A DNA stretch of 64,000 nt from Candidatus Raymondbacteria bacterium RIFOXYA2_FULL_49_16 (GCA_001789205.1 MFYT01000107.1:1-64000); one strand, 5' to 3'. Shown: positions 7,637 through 16,616, numbered from the stretch's first letter. The notes: generated by a model not told the origin, from the sequence alone. Numbers and translations are program-made.

Positions 7637-10600
7637 ATGTCGCTTATCAGTCTCAGCGTGCGCCGGCCGATCTTCATGATCATGGTCATCATGGCGCTTG
7701 TCACCTTTGGCATTGTGGGATTCATAAATCTTCCTATCGACCTTATGCCTGATATTGAGTTTCCCTATGTCACGGTCCAGACCATTTATGTGGGTGCGGG
7801 TCCCGAGGAGATAGAAACCTCGGTCATGAAGCCTGTTGAAGAGCAGATGACCACTGTGAGCGGGATCAAGAACATCACCTCCTATTGCATGGAGGGCGTT
7901 GGTTTCATGCTCCTTGAATTCAACCTGGGCGTGGACCCTGACCTTGCTTCAATCGATGTGAAGGACAAAATCGACGCTATTCTGTTCAATCTGCCCAGCG
8001 ACTTGCAAAAGCCGGTCATTTCCAAGTTCGATATCAATGCCCAGCCTATCCTGAATATTGCTCTGCTGGGTCCGCAGACCCCTGAGGCGCTTCGCCACAT
8101 GGCGGACAAACTGGTCAAAGAGCGGCTGGTGCGTATCAATGGCGTGGCTTCAATTGCCATTACCGGCGGCCGCGAACGTGAAATACAGGTAAATCTGAAG
8201 CGGGAGAAGCTCGACGGACTCGGGTTGTCCGTGCTTACGGTTGCCAGCATTCTTTCCGCGCAGACGGCTGATATTCCCGGCGGCCATGTTTCCGGCGACC
8301 GCAAGGAATACACGGTGCGCGTGCAGGGCCAGTTCCAGAGTATCGATCAGATTGCCAATGTGCGCATACCCATCAGGGGCGGCACTGTGCTGCTTTCGTC
8401 CATTGCTGATATCGAGGACACGTACAAGGAAGTACGGCAGGCTGCACGTTATAATAAGCAGAATTCAGTGGGCCTGGCCATTCAGAAACGACCCGATGCC
8501 AATACTGTTCAGGTTGCTGACGCGATTTTTAATGCCCTTGACGCTATTCAGAAGGAGCTGCCCTCCGGATGTACTATTGCTATTGCGAATGACCGGTCAA
8601 AATTCATCAAGGATTCCGTGGGCGACATGTACCGGAACGTCATCATCGGCATCATGCTTACCTCTCTCATGCTTCTGTTCTTTCTGGGCGACTGGCGCGT
8701 TACCCTTATTTCAACTGTGACCATTCCCGCCTCAATTATCGTCACCTTTATGGCAATGCGCGCGCTTGGATTCACGCTCAATATCATCACCCTTATGGCC
8801 ATTGCCATTGCCGTGGGCACCCTGGTCACCAATGCCATTATTGTGCTCGAAAATATCGTGCGTCTGCGCGACACAGGCATGGGTATCATGGAGGCCTCGG
8901 AAAAGGGCGCTTCGGAAGTCGTGGTCGCGGTTGCAGCTTCGGCCATGACCAATATCGCGGTTTTTGTGCCCATTGCCACCATGGAAGGCATGACCGGCCA
9001 GTTTTTCAAACAGCTGGGCCTTACCATCACGGCCGCGACCGTGGGCTCGCTCTTTCTTTCGTTTACCCTGGCACCGCTCATGGCATCGCGTGTGCTCAGG
9101 ACCCGTACGTCACGCGCTGTGGAAACAAAAAGTCTTATTACGCGCGCTCTGGACAGCCTGCGCGTGTATTATCTGGCGGCATTGTCGTGGGGATTGGCGC
9201 ACAGAAAAAAGGTGGTTTTTGGCGTCATAGGCCTCTTTTTCGGCACGCTCATTGTCATTGGATCGCGGCTGGGCAGTGAATTTTTTCCAGTTACCGACCA
9301 GGGACTCATCGATATAGAGCTTGAAATGCCTTCAGGCACCTCCATAACCGCGACCGACAAGGCGCTCAAGACCATTGAAGAACGTGCGGCCACTGTTCCA
9401 GAGGTGCTTAGCGTCTATGCTTCGCTGGGCGGCACTGGCTCAAATACGGGCGTCAATTACGGTTCAATTACCATACGGCTGGTGGACCGTAAGGAGCGGA
9501 GCAGGACCACGCGCGATGTTGTGGGTGCAATGCGGCCAATGCTTGCTGACATCCCGGACGCTAACATTGTGCTCAAAGAGGCTTCGGCATTTGGCGGCGG
9601 CGGTAATAACGCGGACATTCAGGTTGAAATAACCGGCGATGACATGGGCACAATTCTCGCCCTTACCGATTCGGTCACGGCCAAGGCGCATGCCATTTCA
9701 GGCCTTGTTGACGTAAAAAGTTCATGGAAAGAGGCAAAGCCCGAGATAAAATTCATTCCCAACAGGCTTAAACTGGACGAATACGGCATTAGCGTGGCGC
9801 AGTTGGGTCTTTTTCTGCGCTACAGCCTTACGGGCAACGACCAGACCGTGTACCGTGAAGAGAATGACGAGTACAAAATCCGCGTCCAGTACACTGAGAG
9901 CGATCGCAGCGATATTGACGCTGTTGAAAACGTGACCATACCCACGCCCAAAGGGTTGGTCCCCATAAAGGTGTTGTGTACTGTGGTGCACCAGGGTGGC
10001 GCGGCAAACATCAACAGAAAAAACAGGCAGCGCCTGGTGACCGTGACCGCGAATGTGGCCCAGGGCGCTGTGGGAACAAAGGCCAAGGAACTCAAACAGC
10101 TGACAGATAAAATCCCTGTCGCATCGGGATACAAAATTTACTATGGAGGTCAGCAGGAGCGCACCCAGGAATCGTTCGGCAGTCTCATTCAGGCAACGCT
10201 GCTTGCCATTATTCTCACCTACATGGTGCTGGCTGCAATTCTCGAATCCTTGTTGCTGCCCATTTTTATCATGCTGACCATTCCGCTCGGTCTTATCGGC
10301 GTCATACTCGCGCTTTTTATAACGGGAAAATCGCTCTCCATGATCTCTATCATGTCCATGATCATGCTTATCGGTGTTGTGGTCAACAACGCCATATTGC
10401 TTATTGATTACGCCATGGGCAGGATAAAGGAGGGGCTCTCGGTCAGGGACGCCATTTACGAGGCGTGCGACGTCAAATTCCACGCCATTATCATGATGAA
10501 CCTTGCCATTATTCTATCAGCCCTGCCCCAGACTTTGCAGGCGGCCAGTATTCAGGCGCCCTTTGCCGTTACGGCAATTGGCGGCGTGGCTGTGTCCATG

Positions 10601-10657
10601 CTTATGACGTTGTTTTTTATTCCGGTTCTGTACGTGGCCGCGTCGAAAAAGGGATAA
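7637..10657 (+). CDS. RND-family efflux transporter (HAE-1/AcrB-like)
   Basis: A 1006-residue inner-membrane pump with the duplicated RND topology. TM1 (SVRRPIFMIMVIMALV) precedes a large periplasmic porter loop with PVEEQMTTVSGIKNI, then TM2-6, a second TM half starting near HRKKVVFGVIGLFF, and a second loop. The C-terminal TM block includes MIMLIGVVVNNAILLIDYAM. In TM4 the expected proton-relay Asp-Asp pair (LVDDAI in AcrB) reads LVTNAI (Thr398, Asn399). The TM10 lysine of AcrB is also Asn. The rest is intact and in frame, so this is not a decayed gene. Substrate is unknown; drug, solvent or lipid export are all possible. Confidence 0.9.
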   Translation: MSLISLSVRRPIFMIMVIMALVTFGIVGFINLPIDLMPDIEFPYVTVQTIYVGAGPEEIETSVMKPVEEQMTTVSGIKNITSYCMEGVGFMLLEFNLGVDPDLASIDVKDKIDAILFNLPSDLQKPVISKFDINAQPILNIALLGPQTPEALRHMADKLVKERLVRINGVASIAITGGREREIQVNLKREKLDGLGLSVLTVASILSAQTADIPGGHVSGDRKEYTVRVQGQFQSIDQIANVRIPIRGGTVLLSSIADIEDTYKEVRQAARYNKQNSVGLAIQKRPDANTVQVADAIFNALDAIQKELPSGCTIAIANDRSKFIKDSVGDMYRNVIIGIMLTSLMLLFFLGDWRVTLISTVTIPASIIVTFMAMRALGFTLNIITLMAIAIAVGTLVTNAIIVLENIVRLRDTGMGIMEASEKGASEVVVAVAASAMTNIAVFVPIATMEGMTGQFFKQLGLTITAATVGSLFLSFTLAPLMASRVLRTRTSRAVETKSLITRALDSLRVYYLAALSWGLAHRKKVVFGVIGLFFGTLIVIGSRLGSEFFPVTDQGLIDIELEMPSGTSITATDKALKTIEERAATVPEVLSVYASLGGTGSNTGVNYGSITIRLVDRKERSRTTRDVVGAMRPMLADIPDANIVLKEASAFGGGGNNADIQVEITGDDMGTILALTDSVTAKAHAISGLVDVKSSWKEAKPEIKFIPNRLKLDEYGISVAQLGLFLRYSLTGNDQTVYREENDEYKIRVQYTESDRSDIDAVENVTIPTPKGLVPIKVLCTVVHQGGAANINRKNRQRLVTVTANVAQGAVGTKAKELKQLTDKIPVASGYKIYYGGQQERTQESFGSLIQATLLAIILTYMVLAAILESLLLPIFIMLTIPLGLIGVILALFITGKSLSMISIMSMIMLIGVVVNNAILLIDYAMGRIKEGLSVRDAIYEACDVKFHAIIMMNLAIILSALPQTLQAASIQAPFAVTAIGGVAVSMLMTLFFIPVLYVAASKKG

Positions 10658-10665
10658 TCGAAGAG

Positions 10666-10731
10666 CCGTGGCCTGAGCGTAGCCGAAGGCCACGGTGTTA
10701 CCCGCAGCCTTCGACGTTGCTCAGGCTGCGG
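10666..10731. repeat. Twin hairpins between convergent genes
   Basis: Two consecutive inverted repeats: CCGTGGCCT/AGGCCACGG (10666-10674 with 10687-10695) and CCGCAGCC/GGCTGCGG (10702-10709 with 10724-10731). Their loops carry related words (GAGCGTAGCCGA and TTCGACGTTGCTCA). No T-tract follows, so they look more like REP-type repeats than simple intrinsic terminators. They separate the pump gene from the convergent ABC permease gene. Confidence 0.6.
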
Positions 10732-10742
10732 TCGTTGTAAAC

Positions 10743-12398
10743 CTACACCCGGAACATTTTTCCCAGGTGTTTGCCCATGATGGCCGAGGCACCGGCCAGG
10801 CCAGCGGCAAGCAGAAACATGCACAATACACCCAGGGCGCTTGCAATATAATCGCCGTCGGGAATTTTTCCCAGCAGATGATAAATTTCGCGAGTAAGGG
10901 GAAAGAACTGTTCCTTTACCGCAAGGATCATACTCTCCGATACTTCGAGCAGGGCGAAAATGAAGGCCAGAATTGCGCCTGCGACTATATTTGCGCCAAT
11001 CAGCGGCACAGTAATAGTCGTAATGGTACGTACCGATCCTGCGCCCGACACCTGGGCCGCTTCTTCAAATTCAGGGCTTACCTGCTGGAGTCCGGCATAG
11101 GCTGCACGGAAACTGTAGGGCAGGCGTCGCACCGCGTATCCAATGATAAGAAGTGGGGCAGGATTCTGGAGCGGATCGAGAATTGTGCCTGAAAAAGCCG
11201 CCAAATAACCAAAGGCGAGGATAATGCCGGGCAGGGCAATGGGAAGCATGACAACTGCGTCAATGAGCCAGGCGCCCCGGACTTTTTTACGCACCAGAAA
11301 CCAGGCAAGACCCAGGCCAAAGACCACGTCAATCAGCGTGCTGCACGAACTGTATACCAGCGAGTTTTTCACTGAAAGCACAATGCCTTTGTACGAGAGC
11401 GCTGTTTCAAAGTAGTCGAGGGTATATTCCGCTGGCAATGCGGTCATAAACCAGTCTTTGGCCAAAGAGGTGAGTACCAGGCCAAAGTGCGGCAGGAGTG
11501 AGAGGCAAAGTACGAACAGGAAAAAGCCATAGATGCACGCGAGCATGGTTTTTGAAGGCTTTTGTACCAGGGCGCCCCGGCTTCCTTTAGAACCGCCCAA
11601 TACCTCTTTTGCGGAAAACCGTCTCATTATTCCCATGAAGAGCGCGGTCACCAGAATAACGCAGACCACCAGGGCCGGACCAGAGGGATCATTGTTTATT
11701 GCGGTGCTCCGGTCAAAAATTTCAACCGCCACAACCTGACGAAAACCGAGTACCAGGGGTGTCCCCAGATCAGTGAAACTCCACAGAAAGACAATGACCG
11801 CGCCCGAGAAAAAACCGGGGAGTGCAAGCGGGAGCGTAATATCCTTGAACACGGCAAAGGGTTTTGCCCCTGCTGTTTTTGCCGCCTCCTCAAGTCCCTG
11901 GTCAATGTTTGCCAGGGCAGCGGTCATATTCAGATACATTATGGGGAAAAGGTGGAGCGCCTGCAGAAAGGCAACTCCCCAGAAGCCGCTCCATGAAAAC
12001 CAGTCAAAAGGCGCAATGTCAAAAACCATATTGACAAGACCATGGCGGGCAAAAATCCTCTGAATGCCAATGGCGCCTACAAAGGGCGGAAGGATCATGG
12101 GCACCAGCACCAAGCCTGAAACCACTCTTTTCAACGTGAAGTCGTACCGGGCTATAAAAAAGGCGAGGGGCACTGCAATGCATGCGCTTAGAAGCACTGC
12201 GGCGAAACCCAATACACAACTGTTTATTAGTATCTGCTGAGTATGGCTGCCTGAAAGCGTGGCAAGAAAGAGTCCGGGTGAAAATGAGCCGGTAAAGAAA
12301 AAGGCGCGTTCAAACACACCCCACAGGGGATATGCCAGAAAGGCTGCCATAAAGAGACCAATGGTCCCGTAAAAGAGCAGGCTGGGCGTGCGTTTCAT
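10743..12398 (-). CDS. ABC importer permease, fused two-domain FbpB-type
   Basis: A 551-residue inner-membrane protein made of two binding-protein-dependent permease domains in tandem, each with six predicted TM segments. EAA-loop motifs, which dock the ATPase, occur in both halves: EEAAKTAGAKPFAVFKDITLP in the first and EEAAQVSGAGSVRTITTITVP in the second. Fused permeases of this design belong to the ferric-iron (FbpB/SfuB) class, with related thiamine and phosphonate systems. The start overlaps the ATPase stop by four bases (ATGA-type coupling). It is the last gene of a binding protein-ATPase-permease operon. Confidence 0.88.
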   Translation of the reverse strand: MKRTPSLLFYGTIGLFMAAFLAYPLWGVFERAFFFTGSFSPGLFLATLSGSHTQQILINSCVLGFAAVLLSACIAVPLAFFIARYDFTLKRVVSGLVLVPMILPPFVGAIGIQRIFARHGLVNMVFDIAPFDWFSWSGFWGVAFLQALHLFPIMYLNMTAALANIDQGLEEAAKTAGAKPFAVFKDITLPLALPGFFSGAVIVFLWSFTDLGTPLVLGFRQVVAVEIFDRSTAINNDPSGPALVVCVILVTALFMGIMRRFSAKEVLGGSKGSRGALVQKPSKTMLACIYGFFLFVLCLSLLPHFGLVLTSLAKDWFMTALPAEYTLDYFETALSYKGIVLSVKNSLVYSSCSTLIDVVFGLGLAWFLVRKKVRGAWLIDAVVMLPIALPGIILAFGYLAAFSGTILDPLQNPAPLLIIGYAVRRLPYSFRAAYAGLQQVSPEFEEAAQVSGAGSVRTITTITVPLIGANIVAGAILAFIFALLEVSESMILAVKEQFFPLTREIYHLLGKIPDGDYIASALGVLCMFLLAAGLAGASAIMGKHLGKMFRV

Positions 12399-13261
12399 GC
12401 ACCATTCTCCAGCAGGTGGACCATTGCAGTAATGTGTGCGCCTTGCCGCAATGGTGAATTTTCGGGAATTTCCGTGGAAAAGCCGCTGGTGTTCAGGGTA
12501 ATTGTCGCGGTTTTCCCGGTTATGTTAGAAATCTTTCCCTTGAGTACCGTGGTGTTTGCAAAAAAGCTTGCGGCAAAGGCATTGATTGGTTTTGAGTAGA
12601 GTTCTTCGGGCGTGCCAATCTGGACCACTTTGCCTTCGTTCAGCAGTGCCATGCGGCTTGCCAGGGCCACTGCCTCTTCCTGGTCGTGCGTCACATAGAT
12701 CATGGTTTTTTTTGTGGCAGCGTGCAACCGCTGTATCTCGGACCGCATCTCTTTGCGCAGCTTTGCGTCAAGGTTTGAAAGCGGCTCGTCGAGGAGAATA
12801 ATGTCAGCATCGTAGGCAAGGGCGCGCGCCAGTGCAACGCGTTGCTGCTGGCCGCCCGATAGGGTCGAGGGCATGCGTGCGGCGTATTTGTCCATGGCAA
12901 CCATGGCCAGGGCCTCCTGGGTCTTGACGCGCACAGCCTCTTTGTCTTTGTTCCGTAGTTTCAGGCCATAGGCGATATTCTCCTTAACAGTCATGTGCGG
13001 CCAGAGCGAGTAGTTCTGAAAGACCATGCCTATGTTTCGTTCCTCAACGGGTTTTTTCAACAGGTCGCTGCCATTTACCATAATTGAACCAGTGTCAGCC
13101 TGGTAGAGCCCAGCGAGTATCCTGAGCAGCGTTGTTTTTCCACAGCCCGAGGGTCCTAAAAGAAAAAAGAGTTCACCCTGTCCAATATTAAGCGAAACAC
13201 TGTCCAGGGCGATTGTGTCGCCGAATTTCTTTGAAATACCTGATATTTCAATAGCGCTCAT
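12395..13261 (-). CDS. ABC importer ATPase (FbpC/PotA-like)
   Basis: A 288-residue ATPase. Walker A GPSGCGKTT is at about residues 36-44, the Q-loop lies in VFQNYSLWPHMTV, and the signature LSGGQQQRVALARAL, Walker B DIILLDEPLSNLD and switch His (VTHDQEEA) are all present. The C-terminal 50 residues fit a TOBE-like regulatory extension (FFANTTVLKGKISNITG), although shorter than in MalK/PotA. It powers the adjoining fused permease. Four-base overlaps at both ends show tight coupling in the operon. Confidence 0.9.
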   Translation of the reverse strand: MSAIEISGISKKFGDTIALDSVSLNIGQGELFFLLGPSGCGKTTLLRILAGLYQADTGSIMVNGSDLLKKPVEERNIGMVFQNYSLWPHMTVKENIAYGLKLRNKDKEAVRVKTQEALAMVAMDKYAARMPSTLSGGQQQRVALARALAYDADIILLDEPLSNLDAKLRKEMRSEIQRLHAATKKTMIYVTHDQEEAVALASRMALLNEGKVVQIGTPEELYSKPINAFAASFFANTTVLKGKISNITGKTATITLNTSGFSTEIPENSPLRQGAHITAMVHLLENGA

Positions 13262-14559
13262 TGTTCTCCCTTCACAGTGCAGGGTAGGTCATACGACCGT
13301 TGTGCTTCTGTGGTCCACTGGTTCATCTGCCGTATCTTTTTTTCCGCGTGTTCAGGCTTGTTCCAGGTTGTCGCAAGATCCAGTATTTCCTCTTCGCTGA
13401 TATCCATGGTAAAGCAGACTGCTTTTTTCAGCGCAGCATGGGGATATATGATGCGTGCTGCTATAAGGTCGCCTAAAATATCCCATCGTTTGCCTGTGAG
13501 CGCGCCGTCGTAGACAAGCGCGGCCGGCATAGTAAAGGGGTTGATCATTACGGCGTGTTTTTCCTTGTGGATATTGTAGAGCGCGGAATCGACCGGCAGC
13601 CTGCACAGTGCGGCATTGACTGGCCCGCCATCAACGCCTTTTTTGTACAGCCAGAGCTTTTGTCCCTCGGAAAGCACATAGGTGACAAAGGCGTTGGCGT
13701 ATGCGGGATTGGCGCAGTTTTTCAGCACGCCAATACCGTCGGGTGTTACCACGGTTTCTTTTCCCGGAAGAATAAAACCCAGCCGGCCTGCGCCATACCG
13801 GTCAATTTCCGCGTATGCGTAGAAATCTACCGAAAGACCCAATGCGGCTTGTCCCATGGAAACGTCTTTTGCCGCCTGGCTTGCACCCTTGGTAAAGGTC
13901 TGGATGTTTGCCCCCATGCGCAGAAGAATGTCCCAGCCTTTTTCCCAGCCAAATGCCTGGAGAATGATTTCATACATCATGTGGATGGTACCGCTGTACC
14001 GGGGATCGCCAGATGCCACCCAGCCGGTGAATTCGGGCCGTGCAAGGTCGGCCCAGGAATTTGGCAGGGGCATGTGGTTGTTTTTAATGATTTTTTTGTT
14101 ATAAATAATGCCAAATCCCGAGAGTGCTGCTCCAAACCAGAGACCGCTGGTGTCCCTGATCTGTACATTGTTCAGCGACATTGGTATGCGGGCAAGGATC
14201 GAGTCTGGTACGCTGCACGGGGCGAGAAGACCCAGACCCTGCAGTTTCAGAAACGGCACCACGCCGCCGCCAAAGAAAATATCGACCCCGCCCGATGGGT
14301 TGGGTCCTGTATTGCGCGATTTTACGTATTCAATGGCTTCGCCAGTGCCGCCCACATCGAGCCAGGTGACTGAAACGGATTTCCCGGTTGTGCGGGCGTA
14401 CCATTGTTCAAAGCCGTTGCCGAATTCCTCGCGGATCTCGGGCGGGTGCGGGGAGACGATGATTAGACCGCTTTTGTCATTTTTTTTACACGAGGGAAAA
14501 ACCAGCATGCCAAGTGCGAGAACACAGACCGTGAAGGTTGTGCGAAGGCAGGGATGCAT
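13258..14559 (-). CDS. ABC importer solute-binding lipoprotein (FbpA-like, family 1)
   Basis: A 433-residue protein whose signal peptide ends in a lipobox (VFPSCKK). The mature part has the extracellular solute-binding family 1 layout: SGLIIVSPHPPEIREEFGNG at the start, SGLWFGAALSGFGIIYNKK, NSWADLARPEFTGWVASGDP, and a C-terminal TRAP-like helix region. Similar proteins bind Fe3+ or small organophosphorus or phosphate ligands; the ligand-binding tyrosine pair of FbpA cannot be confirmed by eye, so iron is only a reasonable guess. It is the first gene of the three-gene importer operon. No Fur box was recognised upstream. Confidence 0.82.
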   Translation of the reverse strand: MHPCLRTTFTVCVLALGMLVFPSCKKNDKSGLIIVSPHPPEIREEFGNGFEQWYARTTGKSVSVTWLDVGGTGEAIEYVKSRNTGPNPSGGVDIFFGGGVVPFLKLQGLGLLAPCSVPDSILARIPMSLNNVQIRDTSGLWFGAALSGFGIIYNKKIIKNNHMPLPNSWADLARPEFTGWVASGDPRYSGTIHMMYEIILQAFGWEKGWDILLRMGANIQTFTKGASQAAKDVSMGQAALGLSVDFYAYAEIDRYGAGRLGFILPGKETVVTPDGIGVLKNCANPAYANAFVTYVLSEGQKLWLYKKGVDGGPVNAALCRLPVDSALYNIHKEKHAVMINPFTMPAALVYDGALTGKRWDILGDLIAARIIYPHAALKKAVCFTMDISEEEILDLATTWNKPEHAEKKIRQMNQWTTEAQRSYDLPCTVKGEQ

Positions 14560-14618
14560 GGTGGGAAAAATACATAAGCCTTGCTGTGGGAAGAAATAGA
14601 TTTTATTGCGGAAGGGGG

Positions 14619-15041
14619 TCAGGCTTCAACGCATCTCAAATGTCCAGCTTTGGCATATTCCATTATTTTAGCGTCTTTGGTGATCAGTATAGCGTTCTTT
14701 TGTCTGGCGGTCGCGACAATAATTCTATCAGCAGGATCTCCATGAAAATTCTCTGGAAGTCGGGTGCTGTCCACCGCAATCTCGATCGAAATAGGTGCGA
14801 GAGAGAGGCCGGGTATAGTGACGGCCTCTTTTATCCACGTGTGACAGTCCTTTGATAGTACAATCCGGTTTTTTGCCTCGAGCATGGCCACTTCCCAGAG
14901 TGAAATGGAAGACAGATAGAGCGAGGAATGCTTTGCCGCATCTGTAATCAAAGCCTGATGTTTTTTGTTTAAATTATCATCTCCCAGCACATACCATAAC
15001 CAGGTATGTGTGTCCAGAATGACACAATGGTCTTTATTCAT
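14619..15041 (-). CDS. vapC: VapC-family PIN toxin
   Basis: A 140-residue PIN-domain protein starting MNKDHCVILDTHTWLWYV. The catalytic acids are in LDTHTWLW (Asp), SSISLWEVAMLEAK (Glu), GDPADRIIVATA (Asp, Asp) and LITKDAKI (Asp). This is the COG3744 type whose members are tRNA- or rRNA-cleaving toxins. The start overlaps the antitoxin stop by 8 bases (15034-15041), so translation is coupled. The frame is open to 15083, but ATG 15041 aligns with the family start. Confidence 0.9.
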   Translation of the reverse strand: MNKDHCVILDTHTWLWYVLGDDNLNKKHQALITDAAKHSSLYLSSISLWEVAMLEAKNRIVLSKDCHTWIKEAVTIPGLSLAPISIEIAVDSTRLPENFHGDPADRIIVATARQKNAILITKDAKIMEYAKAGHLRCVEA

Positions 15042-15261
15042 GTGCCGCATCCCATGCTTCGGCAACAGGAGATATAATGTCACCCGTTATTTCCGCTGTT
15101 CCTTTCATCATGCCGAAAAGCTCAGCAGGCTTTTGACTGACGGGTACCAGCTTGGCTGTTGGGATGCCACGTTTTGTAATTATCAATTCTTCATGAGTTT
15201 CATTGATCTCATCAATATACCTCAAGCAGTGTGATTTAAATTTTCCTGCGGCTACTATCAT
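15034..15261 (-). CDS. Phd/YefM-type antitoxin
   Basis: A 75-residue protein starting MIVAAGKFKSHCLRYIDEIN, with the central LIITKRGIPTAKLVPV that defines the Phd/YefM N-terminal DNA-binding fold. The acidic C-terminal tail would wrap the toxin. A good ribosome site (ACGGAGGA on the minus strand) precedes ATG 15261. Two tandem 14-bp palindromes lie upstream and probably form its autoregulatory operator. It pairs with the overlapping VapC gene. Confidence 0.88.
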   Translation of the reverse strand: MIVAAGKFKSHCLRYIDEINETHEELIITKRGIPTAKLVPVSQKPAELFGMMKGTAEITGDIISPVAEAWDAAHE

Positions 15262-15273
15262 GGTATCCTCCGT

Positions 15274-15301
15274 ATGACTATAGTCATATGACCATAGTCA
15301 T
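15274..15301 (-). promoter_or_regulatory. Tandem palindromic operator of the toxin-antitoxin operon
   Basis: ATGACTATAGTCAT (15274-15287) is a perfect palindrome and is directly followed by ATGACCATAGTCAT (15288-15301), identical but for one base. The pair sits 13 bases upstream of the antitoxin start, where Phd-type antitoxin-toxin complexes bind to repress their own promoter. Confidence 0.8.
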
Positions 15302-15342
15302 AATATAGCTTTTCTTCGAGTTATAATCAAATTTTATTGGTT

Positions 15343-15558
15343 TTACTTCTCAGCGTACTTCCGGAGGAATGCTATGGCGTTGGGGACGCTGCCGGGCACA
15401 AGCGATGGTTTGGGAAAGAGAATTTCCGGTTCGGCAACCCATGGTTTGAGCTGTGCGTAATTGCTTGGGGTGAGTGCTTCGAGGAGTTCGCTGTCTTTAG
15501 CAAACACTTCCTGGGCTATGTTTTTGTCTGAGGTGGTGTCGTTGTTTTTTATACTCAA
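15343..15558 (-). CDS. Short hypothetical protein
   Basis: A 71-residue acidic/neutral polypeptide starting MSIKNNDTTSDKNIAQEVFAK and ending FLRKYAEK. It has no signal peptide, no TM segment and no motif that I recognise. The segment LTPSNYAQLKPWVAEPEILFPKPSL is Pro-rich. It sits between the toxin-antitoxin operator and the REP-like repeats, so it may be a remnant of a larger mobile gene. Coding status is uncertain. Confidence 0.3.
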   Translation of the reverse strand: MSIKNNDTTSDKNIAQEVFAKDSELLEALTPSNYAQLKPWVAEPEILFPKPSLVPGSVPNAIAFLRKYAEK

Positions 15559-15585
15559 TTCCAGGTCGATTACCCGGATGTAGGG

Positions 15586-15706
15586 GCGAGGTTGTTGTTA
15601 TGGTATGTAGGGGCGGGTTTCAAACCCGCCCCTACGCCAACCCCCAAAACCGATGTTTAAAAATCCCATCCGGTTCAACGAAACCTGCCCCTTCGAAGAA
15701 AATCGA
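15586..15706. repeat. REP-like repeat unit, copy 1
   Basis: A roughly 120-bp unit containing a perfect 14-bp stem palindrome with a one-base loop (GTAGGGGCGGGTTT at 15607-15620, C, then its complement at 15622-15635). It is followed by a conserved tail (ACCCCCAAAACCGATGTTTA and onward). It matches copy 2 at 16617-16737 with only a few differences. It lies directly upstream of the RAYT transposase gene. Confidence 0.85.
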
Positions 15707-15768
15707 CATTGTCTTTTCGTGCATGGTATTTGCCCTTTTCACGGTGTCAAATGTATTTTTGAACCCTT

Positions 15769-16515
15769 ATGGTTTGGCACCAATATCACGAGCATATCAG
15801 GAAATTTATCCCTGGCCTGTTTCACCGGCAATCTATCCGGTTAAAGGGATATGATTATTCCCGGCCAGGGGCATATTATTTCACGATATGTACTCTTGGC
15901 AGGGTCAAACAACTTGGCCACATTGAGAACGGGGCCATACATTTAAATAACAAAGGCGCTATTGTTAATGCATGTTGGTACGATCTGCCGAATCACTATC
16001 CGTACGTTTGCCTGGATGCGTTTTCAATTCTCCCAAACCACGTGCATGGTGTGGTGATATTATCAAATAATATGAAGAATGCAGGGAGGGGCAGGATACC
16101 TGTTATGGGGGCGCGGGGGATGCATGATGTAGGGGCGGGTGAGATGCGTGTTGTAGGGGCGGGTTTGAAACCCGCCCCTACAAAAACCAAAATTGGCCGT
16201 GCAGAAATTTCAACCACCTCTACAGAAACAACGGAAACCGAAATTGACCATGAAGAAACCTCTCCTGGTACGAAGGAAAACAAAACCACCCCTCCGGAAC
16301 GGCATGGATTCCCGGAAATAATCAGGGCATTGAAGACGTTTTCAGCCAGGCGTATTAATGAGCCACGTAATCTTTATGGTAATGCCTTTTGGCAGAGGGG
16401 ATATTTCGAACACATTATTCGGAATGATGTCGATCTACAGCGTATTCGGAAATATATTCTTGAGAATGCCCAGCAATGGGAATATGACAGAAATAATCTA
16501 GAACGGAAAGAATAA
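15769..16515 (+). CDS. REP-associated tyrosine transposase (RAYT, Y1/HUH)
   Basis: A 248-residue IS200-like Y1 nuclease. It has the family start region RQSIRLKGYDYSRPGAYYFT, the metal-binding HUH motif LPNHVHGVV and the catalytic tyrosine in FWQRGYFEHIIRN. RAYTs are domesticated single-strand nucleases that process and spread REP palindromes. It is flanked by near-identical REP-like units and also carries one complete palindrome inside the reading frame (16153-16181), which translates as VGAGLKPAPT in a Gly/Pro-rich insert between the HUH and Tyr motifs. That insert and the following Thr/Glu-rich stretch replace what is usually a short linker. Start ATG 15769 lacks a good ribosome site. Confidence 0.85.
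   Translation: MVWHQYHEHIRKFIPGLFHRQSIRLKGYDYSRPGAYYFTICTLGRVKQLGHIENGAIHLNNKGAIVNACWYDLPNHYPYVCLDAFSILPNHVHGVVILSNNMKNAGRGRIPVMGARGMHDVGAGEMRVVGAGLKPAPTKTKIGRAEISTTSTETTETEIDHEETSPGTKENKTTPPERHGFPEIIRALKTFSARRINEPRNLYGNAFWQRGYFEHIIRNDVDLQRIRKYILENAQQWEYDRNNLERKE
16153..16181. repeat. REP palindrome inside the RAYT reading frame
   Basis: GTAGGGGCGGGTTT, G, then the exact complementary arm: the same 29-nt palindrome found on both flanks (only the central base differs, G instead of C). A half-copy (GTAGGGGCGGG) precedes it at about 16131. The reading frame stays open across all of it. Confidence 0.9.
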
Positions 16516-16524
16516 TCCCCAAGG

Positions 16525-16570
16525 CCGGAGGGATGTACGTTGTCGGGCCGGAGGGGTGTATGTTGTCGGA
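16525..16570. repeat. Tandem 23-bp direct repeats
   Basis: CCGGAGGGATGTACGTTGTC plus GGG (16525-16547) is followed by a copy with three changes (16548-16570). A third, more diverged unit starts CCGGTGGTATG at 16571. They lie between the RAYT stop and the second REP-like unit, and resemble the half-palindrome leaders inside the RAYT gene. No gene is apparent in 16516-16879. Confidence 0.7.
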
Positions 16571-16616
16571 CCGGTGGTATGATATTGCAGGGGCGGGTGA
16601 AATATATAATGTCGGT

